64,000 nucleotides of DNA, taken from Emergencia timonensis. Lineage in GTDB: Bacteria > Bacillota > Clostridia > Peptostreptococcales > Anaerovoracaceae. This document shows, in pieces, positions 59,357 to 64,000 of this stretch. The first letter of the stretch is position 1. Each line of letters begins with the position of its first letter. The translations under genes were made by a program, and so were the position numbers. Under the pieces are notes generated by a model that saw nothing but the letters and a program-made list of their open reading frames with translations, ran no database searches and was not told the DNA's origin. The stretch covers positions 992,001 through 1,056,000 of the forward strand of contig NZ_FLKM01000009.1 in assembly GCF_900086585.1 (NCBI RefSeq). The letters are read 5' to 3'.

Positions 59357-60838
59357 ATGATGACCATGATGACAGGGGCTCAGTACATAGAGAGCTTACG
59401 AAAATTGAATACGAGAGTTTACATGTTTGGAGAGAAGATTGACAATTGGGTTGACCATCCCATGATTCGTCCTTCTATCAACTGCGTGGCCATGACCTAT
59501 GTCCTGGCCCGCGATTCGGAGTATACAGACCTGATGACGGCGACATCACACCTGACAGGAAGAAAAATCAACCGCTTTGCGCATATCCACCAGAATACGG
59601 AGGATCTGAAGAAAAAGGTCAAGATGCAGAGGCTTCTCGGTCAGAAGACCGGATCCTGCTTTCAGAGGTGTGTGGGGATGGATGCCTTTAACGCGGTCTA
59701 TTCTACGACTTATGAAATTGATGAAAAATACGGCACCCATTACCACGAGAACTTCAAGAAGTTTCTGATCTATGTTCAGGATCAGGATTTGATCGTGGAC
59801 GGGGCGATGACGGATCCCAAAGGAGACAGGGGAAAAGCGCCTCATGAGCAGACCGACGCTGATCTCTTTGTCAGAATCAAAGAAGTGAGAGAAGACGGAA
59901 TCGTCGTCAGGGGCGCCAAGTGTCACCAGACCGGATCCGTCAACTCCCACTGGCACATCGTCATGCCGACCATCGCCATGGGTCCTGACGACAAGGATTA
60001 CGCTGTATCTTTTGCATGTCCCAGTGACGCAGAAGGCGTGTACATGATCTACGGCAGACAGTCCTGTGATACGAGGAAGCTGGAAGAAAATGCGGATATG
60101 GACCTTGGGAACAAGAACTTTGGCGGGCAGGAGGCCTTGGTGGTCTTTGATGACGTCTTTGTGCCCAATGAATACGTGTTCATGGCGGGAGAATACGACT
60201 TTGCAGGCATGCTGGTAGAGCGATTTGCCGGTTTCCACAGACAGTCCTACGGCGGATGTAAAGTAGGAGTAGGTGACGTGGTCATCGGTGCGGCAGCTCT
60301 GGCAGCGGAGTATAATGGCGTGGAAAAAGCTTCTGCGGTGAAAGACAAGCTGATTGAAATGACCCACCTCAACGAGACACTTTATAGCTGCGGCATCGCG
60401 TGCTCCTGCGAAGGCTGTCAGACAGCATCGGGCAGTTATATCATCGACCTGCTGCTGGCCAATGTCTGCAAGCAGAATGTGACCAGATTCCCTTATGAAA
60501 TTGTCAGACTGGCGGAAGATATCGCAGGAGGCCTCATGGTGACCATGCCTTCGGAAAAAGACTTTCAGTCAGATACACCTGTGGGAAGAGAAGGAGAAAC
60601 CATCGGCGAAATCTGCCACAAGTTTTTTGCAGGCAACGGAACCTGTTCCACAGAAGACCGCATGAGAGTGCTGCGCTTTTTGGAAAACATCTGTCTGGGA
60701 TCTGCGGCAGTGGGTTACCGGACGGAATCCATGCACGGCGCGGGTTCACCCCAGGCACAGCGCATCATGATTGCAAGGCAGGGCAACATACAAGGGAAGA
60801 AGAAACTGGCCAAGAAATTAGCCGGAATCCTTAAATAG
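59357..60838 (+). CDS. abfD: 4-hydroxybutyryl-CoA dehydratase / vinylacetyl-CoA isomerase
   Basis: 493 residues from the ATG at 59357, preceded by GGGGAGG; the frame is open for 22 codons further left, inside the CoA-transferase gene, and does not match the family. Matches AbfD of C. aminobutyricum (490 residues) along its length. All cluster ligands are kept: Cys101 and Cys105 (SCFQRC), His294 and Cys301 (HRQSYGGC). Uses FAD and a [4Fe-4S] cluster to remove water at an unactivated C-H through a ketyl radical, giving crotonyl-CoA. Last gene of the operon. The central QSYGGCKVGVGDVVIGAAAL is unmistakable. Confidence 0.96.
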   Translation: MMTMMTGAQYIESLRKLNTRVYMFGEKIDNWVDHPMIRPSINCVAMTYVLARDSEYTDLMTATSHLTGRKINRFAHIHQNTEDLKKKVKMQRLLGQKTGSCFQRCVGMDAFNAVYSTTYEIDEKYGTHYHENFKKFLIYVQDQDLIVDGAMTDPKGDRGKAPHEQTDADLFVRIKEVREDGIVVRGAKCHQTGSVNSHWHIVMPTIAMGPDDKDYAVSFACPSDAEGVYMIYGRQSCDTRKLEENADMDLGNKNFGGQEALVVFDDVFVPNEYVFMAGEYDFAGMLVERFAGFHRQSYGGCKVGVGDVVIGAAALAAEYNGVEKASAVKDKLIEMTHLNETLYSCGIACSCEGCQTASGSYIIDLLLANVCKQNVTRFPYEIVRLAEDIAGGLMVTMPSEKDFQSDTPVGREGETIGEICHKFFAGNGTCSTEDRMRVLRFLENICLGSAAVGYRTESMHGAGSPQAQRIMIARQGNIQGKKKLAKKLAGILK

Positions 60839-61076
60839 AATCATCCATAAGTAGGATCAAAAGAGGCTGTCGCAGTTGCCGATTTCCTGCAGCTTCAGCT
60901 ACAATAAAATTTGTAATATATGTGTTGGAGCAAAACAAACTAGTCCGAATTCGGACTAGTTTGTTTTGCTGAGAGAGAATATATGGATTTTGCCAGCCAT
61001 AAAAGAAAGAAGACTAGGAGGCCGCCTATGGTATGTTCAGGGCATTTTAATGAGTATTGCTAACTTTTTATCATTT
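60839..61076. other. Intergenic region between convergent genes
   Basis: 238 bp with no gene; its main feature is a perfect palindrome described separately. Confidence 0.5.
60929..60970. terminator. Perfect 42-bp palindrome, probable two-way terminator
   Basis: Twenty-one bases (starting AGCAAAACAAACTAG) are followed without spacer by their exact reverse complement, centred between 60949 and 60950. It lies between the ends of abfD (plus) and the UxaA gene (minus). The arms are A-rich outside, so both transcripts would end in T-rich stems (TTTGTTTTGC). A loop-free palindrome is unusual for a terminator. Confidence 0.55.
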
Positions 61077-62573
61077 TTACAGCGTTACGCCGTCTTTCAT
61101 AATACCCATCTGATAATATCCGTTGACCTCATTTCGGGTCCTGTAATCGCCGTTTACTGTTGCCATGACAGCGTCGCAGAGTTCTTTGTTCAGCTGGGAC
61201 ACCTCTGCTGAATCAGCCCCGAGCAATCTGCCCGCATCGTAATCGATCCAGCCAGCTTTTTTCTTGGCTAAGGCGGTGTTTGAAGATAACCGGAAGGTCG
61301 GCCCGGCAAATCCGCAAGGCGTACCTCTTCCCGTAGTGAAGATGGTCAGCACGGCTCCTGCTGCAATCTGGCCGGTAACACCTGCCAAATCGTTTCCCGG
61401 ACCACTGATGAGGATGAAGCCGTTTTTAGAGGCCCGCTCTCCATATTTCAGTACTTCCATCACTGCACAGTGACCACCCTTTTGAATACAGCCCAGAGAT
61501 TTTTCTTCCAGAGTTGTGAGACCGCCGGCCTTGTTCCCTTGAGTAGGATTTTCTGCTGGCTTTTCCCCATAGAAGTCACAATAGTCTTCATAGGCGTGAA
61601 TCATGGAAACAATGTCTTGAAAGATGGATTCATCGGCGGCGCGATTCATCAAAATGTGTTCAGCTCCCATCATTTCAGGAACTTCCGTCATATTCATACA
61701 GGCACCTTCTTTCACCAAAGTATCACACAGCGTTCCAAGAAGCGTGTTGGCCGTGATGCCGGAATAACCGTCTGAACCGCCGCAGTTCATTGCGATGTGC
61801 AGTCTATTCATGGCAATGGGAGTTCTGCGGTCCCCCTTGACCGCTGTCATGATCTCATCGATGAGAGCCATTCCCGCCTCAAATTCATCATCGCAGTTTT
61901 GCAGAGAAAGCACTTTGATCCTGCTTTCATCATAATCACCGAGATACTTTTTCAGAACGGACGGAATGGCCATCTCGCAGCCCAGACTGACGATGAGAAC
62001 GCCGCCGAAATTGGCGTTTTTTATCATGCCCGCGAGAATGCGGCAGGTGGTTTCAAGATCCTTCCCCGCCTGGGAACATCCGAATTCTTGGGTCAGAGGA
62101 AATATTCCGTCAAAGCTTTCATTGACCGGATATTTTTGATCCGCCATCTTGGCCAATTTCTGCAAGGGGCCGTTGGCGCAGAAGACGGTAGAAATCAAAG
62201 CCATATAGTTCCTAATGCCGGCAGAACCGTCGGCCCTGTCATAACCCATAAAGGTGTGATCACTTTTCCCAGGAAAAATTGCTTCGTCATGAAAGTGGTA
62301 GGTGTAGTTCTTAGATTTGCCCAGGCCTGTTCTTTCGTTGTGAGAGTGAATCCATTCCCCTTTTTTAATAGGCTTTGATGCATAACCGATGGTGTTGTCG
62401 TATTTTTTAATTGGCTCGCCCGAATCAAAGTCTTTCAAAGCGATTTTGTGGGCGCTGGGGATGTCGTCTAAGAGGGTGATTTCTTCACCATCGACGACTA
62501 CCGTATCCCCCTTCTTTAAATCCTCAGTGGCTAAAGCTGCTGTATCTGCAGGGTACAATTTCATTGCTTTCAT
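61077..62573 (-). CDS. UxaA-family hydrolyase (altronate/galactarate dehydratase type)
   Basis: 498 residues, minus strand; AAAGGAG is six bases before the ATG. An N-terminal SAF-like domain of about 90 residues (IALKDFDSGEPIKKYDNTIG) is followed by the UxaA/GarD catalytic part: YDRADGSAGIRNYMALISTV, LTQEFGCSQAG, VSLGCE, MNCGGSDGYSGITANTLLG, with Cys residues for iron. Both parts in one chain is the normal altronate/galactarate dehydratase plan. Enzymes dehydrate sugar acids or related 2,3-dihydroxy acids. Exact substrate unknown. Its sigma-54 promoter suggests common control with the fermentation operon and the TRAP transporter. Confidence 0.87.
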   Translation of the reverse strand: MKAMKLYPADTAALATEDLKKGDTVVVDGEEITLLDDIPSAHKIALKDFDSGEPIKKYDNTIGYASKPIKKGEWIHSHNERTGLGKSKNYTYHFHDEAIFPGKSDHTFMGYDRADGSAGIRNYMALISTVFCANGPLQKLAKMADQKYPVNESFDGIFPLTQEFGCSQAGKDLETTCRILAGMIKNANFGGVLIVSLGCEMAIPSVLKKYLGDYDESRIKVLSLQNCDDEFEAGMALIDEIMTAVKGDRRTPIAMNRLHIAMNCGGSDGYSGITANTLLGTLCDTLVKEGACMNMTEVPEMMGAEHILMNRAADESIFQDIVSMIHAYEDYCDFYGEKPAENPTQGNKAGGLTTLEEKSLGCIQKGGHCAVMEVLKYGERASKNGFILISGPGNDLAGVTGQIAAGAVLTIFTTGRGTPCGFAGPTFRLSSNTALAKKKAGWIDYDAGRLLGADSAEVSQLNKELCDAVMATVNGDYRTRNEVNGYYQMGIMKDGVTL

Positions 62574-62619
62574 AATGCGCTCCTTTTCTTTTCGTTCATG
62601 AGTTTTCGTGATATAAAAT

Positions 62620-62634
62620 GCAAGAAATATGCCA
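62620..62634 (-). promoter_or_regulatory. Sigma-54 promoter for the UxaA-family gene
   Basis: Read on the minus strand: TGGCAT-N5-TTGC, a very good -24/-12 match, 47 bp before the start codon. Confidence 0.8.
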
Positions 62635-62646
62635 CATAAAGACAGT

Positions 62647-62661
62647 TGGCATATGTTTTGC
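62647..62661 (+). promoter_or_regulatory. Sigma-54 promoter for the chagasin-like gene
   Basis: TGGCAT-N5-TTGC. It is back-to-back with the minus-strand promoter, only 12 bp between the two -24 ends. The start is expected near 62672. Confidence 0.75.
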
Positions 62662-62706
62662 GCGGTCTATCCATAAGTGAAAAATCGAGAGGAGTTATTA
62701 AAAAAT

Positions 62707-63087
62707 ATGGAAGTAAAAAAGGAAGTTAGAAAAGTGATGAACACGAAATTTGCCATCACTGTTGTGGCCTTGGTCATCATGACAGGGTTATGTATCCTGT
62801 TCTGGAATACAGACGGATCGTACCAGGTGGAGCTTTCCGCTGATAAAAACGAAGGATATCAGTGGTCTTATACCTTGAGCGATGAGAAGGTGATCAGAGA
62901 ACGGCAGAGCTACTATGCAAACGGACTCTTTGTATTTGTATTCGAAGGGTTAAAAGAGGGTATTGCAGAGGTGGATTTCGTATTGACAAAGGATGACGAC
63001 CCGTCTCAGGTTTATGAGCGGCAGACTTATAAACTGAAAGTCAATCCTGACAAAAGAATTATTTTGTCAGGAATCGTCAAATCGTAA
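62707..63087 (+). CDS. Small membrane-anchored protein with chagasin-like (I42) domain
   Basis: 126 residues from the ATG at 62707, with GAGAGGAG 12 bases upstream; a GTG at 62677 is in frame but would almost coincide with the transcription start. One membrane helix (FAITVVALVIMTGLCILFW) then an outside domain of 90 residues with NEGYQWSYTL, FVFVFEGLKEGIAEVDFVL and a closing YKLKVN, like the chagasin/ICP cysteine-peptidase inhibitor fold (NPTTGYxW and related loops). Function in this operon is unknown. Controlled by its own sigma-54 promoter. Confidence 0.6.
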   Translation: MEVKKEVRKVMNTKFAITVVALVIMTGLCILFWNTDGSYQVELSADKNEGYQWSYTLSDEKVIRERQSYYANGLFVFVFEGLKEGIAEVDFVLTKDDDPSQVYERQTYKLKVNPDKRIILSGIVKS

Positions 63088-63097
63088 TTTATACTGT

Positions 63098-63165
63098 ATG
63101 CAGTTTTATGAAACTTTGCAAATGGTGATGCAAAACTGCATAGCATTTACGCCCCGGTGATGCAA
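63098..63165 (+). promoter_or_regulatory. Hairpin and direct repeats, possible activator-binding site
   Basis: ATGCAGTTTT (63098) pairs with AAAACTGCAT (63132-63141) and may end the preceding transcript. The decamer GGTGATGCAA occurs at 63124 and 63156, 32 bp apart (three helical turns), 85-120 bp before the next sigma-54 promoter, which is where upstream activator sites lie. Confidence 0.4.
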
Positions 63166-63241
63166 TGCAACAGGGGCACCTATTGAGACAAAACAATTTG
63201 ATTCCAACACTTAGTAACGGGGCAATGAAATTGGAATTCAT

Positions 63242-63256
63242 TGGCATGATAATTGC
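63242..63256 (+). promoter_or_regulatory. Sigma-54 promoter of the TRAP transporter
   Basis: TGGCAT-N5-TTGC followed by TTT, a full consensus match. Start expected near 63267, 56 bp before the ATG. Confidence 0.85.
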
Positions 63257-63322
63257 TTTGTACAACGACGTAAGTTATCGGTGGAATGTTATTGTAAAAT
63301 TTGAGAGAAAGGAACAAGAAAA

Positions 63323-64000
63323 ATGAAAAAAATCTTAACCGTATTACTATCTGTAGTTTTGATCGGCGCTATGCCGCTGGCCTTTACAGGATGCGGAAAA
63401 TCTACCTCCGGCGGCGGAGATGGTGAAAAGCTGGTCATTCACTTCGGATCTACACAGGGTACAACCCACGCCTGGTATAAGGCTGCGGAAAAATTTGCAA
63501 AGGCTGTAGAGGAGGAATCCAATGGAAGCATTGAAATTTCAATTGAATTTGGCGGCGTTAACGGCTCTGACAAAGATCACGCCGAAGCTGTGCAGAACGG
63601 CTCCCTGGACATGTACCTGGGCTCCACTGTGGGAGCAGACGCAGTGGTAAGCAAGATGGGGTTTGTAAACCTTCCTTACTTTATCAACAGCTATGAACAG
63701 GTTGACGACCTCATCTACGACGGATGGGTGGGAGAAACCATCAAAAAGGATATGGAAGGAGAGGGATTTAAGCTGTTGGGTCTGACAGACTGTGATTTCA
63801 GATGGATATCAAATTCTAAACGGGAAATCAAGAGCGGAGCTGACATGAAAGGTATGAAGATCAGAACGCCAGAATCAAAGATGTTCTTGTCTTTCTTTGA
63901 AAACCTGGGCGCAACACCTACTTCCATGGCCTTTACCGAACTGCCGTCTGCTCTCCAACAGGGTACTGTAGACGGACAGGACAATGGTCCTGTACTGAGC
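63323..64000 (+). CDS. TRAP transporter substrate-binding lipoprotein (DctP type), partial
   Basis: 226 residues visible; the gene runs off the right edge. AGAAAGGA lies eight to ten bases before the ATG. Signal peptide with lipobox FTGC (Cys near residue 23), as usual for Gram-positive binding proteins. DctP features: STQGTTHAWYKAAEKFAKAV, VQNGSLDMYLGSTVG, MKGMKIRTPESKMFL and ALQQGTVDGQDNG. It captures an organic acid outside the membrane for DctQM, expected beyond the window. Given the locus, a hydroxy acid or sugar acid is a likely substrate (inference). Confidence 0.9.
   Translation, partial: MKKILTVLLSVVLIGAMPLAFTGCGKSTSGGGDGEKLVIHFGSTQGTTHAWYKAAEKFAKAVEEESNGSIEISIEFGGVNGSDKDHAEAVQNGSLDMYLGSTVGADAVVSKMGFVNLPYFINSYEQVDDLIYDGWVGETIKKDMEGEGFKLLGLTDCDFRWISNSKREIKSGADMKGMKIRTPESKMFLSFFENLGATPTSMAFTELPSALQQGTVDGQDNGPVLS

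Overview
The window reads as one stretch of a chromosome from an obligately anaerobic, Gram-positive Clostridia-type bacterium. The signs are strong purine-rich Shine-Dalgarno sites, TTGACA/TATAAT promoters, a sigma-54 activator beside a CoA-ester fermentation operon, FeoAAB iron uptake, electron-transfer flavoprotein and oxygen-sensitive radical dehydratases. The 4-hydroxybutyryl-CoA dehydratase and CoA-transferase look like those of Clostridium aminobutyricum, so a relative of that group (Anaerovoracaceae / old Clostridiales Family XIII) is my inference. Nearly all genes lie on the plus strand. No tRNA, rRNA or CRISPR array was seen.

Layout. 1-7.3 kb: right end of a siphovirus-type prophage (tape measure, tail proteins, endolysin). 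7.5-9.8 kb: an unusual single-chain fusion of homoserine O-acyltransferase with aspartokinase. 9.8-11.8 kb: nucleoid-associated protein and a DUF1848 Fe-S protein. 11.8-12.5 kb: a decayed prepilin and a small promoter-terminator RNA unit. 12.5-15.8 kb: a phospholipid operon (PAP2 protein, LPG-synthase-type membrane protein, PssA, Psd) making phosphatidylethanolamine. 15.8-22.6 kb: an Rpn-type nuclease, two paralogous secreted Ig-like/FN3 proteins and an orphan structured RNA on the minus strand. 22.7-28.4 kb: ferredoxin-like protein, 5-formyl-THF cyclo-ligase, AEC transporter, Mrp-type Fe-S carrier, lipoprotein, ECF S component and a class V aminotransferase. 28.5-31.1 kb: two paralogous membrane proteins of unknown role.

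31.6-38.1 kb holds a striking cassette: a YtrA-type GntR repressor, one ABC ATPase, then three pairs, each made of a membrane-anchored WG-repeat protein followed by an ABC-2-like membrane protein, nearly all start-to-stop coupled. 38.4-42.3 kb is an iron island (DtxR-family repressor, DUF2325, FeoA, FeoA, FeoB, Cys-rich partner) with three similar operator palindromes. 42.4-45.8 kb has two sigma-factor/membrane-protein modules.

45.9-64 kb is a fermentation locus. A PAS-AAA-HTH sigma-54 activator sits before a clear -24/-12 promoter that would drive acyl-CoA dehydrogenase, EtfBA, thiolase, 3-hydroxyacyl-CoA dehydrogenase, crotonase, a 2-hydroxyacyl-CoA dehydratase pair with its ATPase activator, a FabZ-like protein, a CoA-transferase and 4-hydroxybutyryl-CoA dehydratase. 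Together these could take hydroxy acids through crotonyl-CoA to butyrate and acetyl-CoA. A UxaA-family dehydratase, a chagasin-like membrane protein and a TRAP binding protein follow, each with its own sigma-54 promoter. The most novel-looking signal is a two-hairpin element placed only inside this operon: once between etfB and etfA, and as five near-identical tandem units (95-bp period) between crotonase and the dehydratase genes, with base changes that keep the stems paired.
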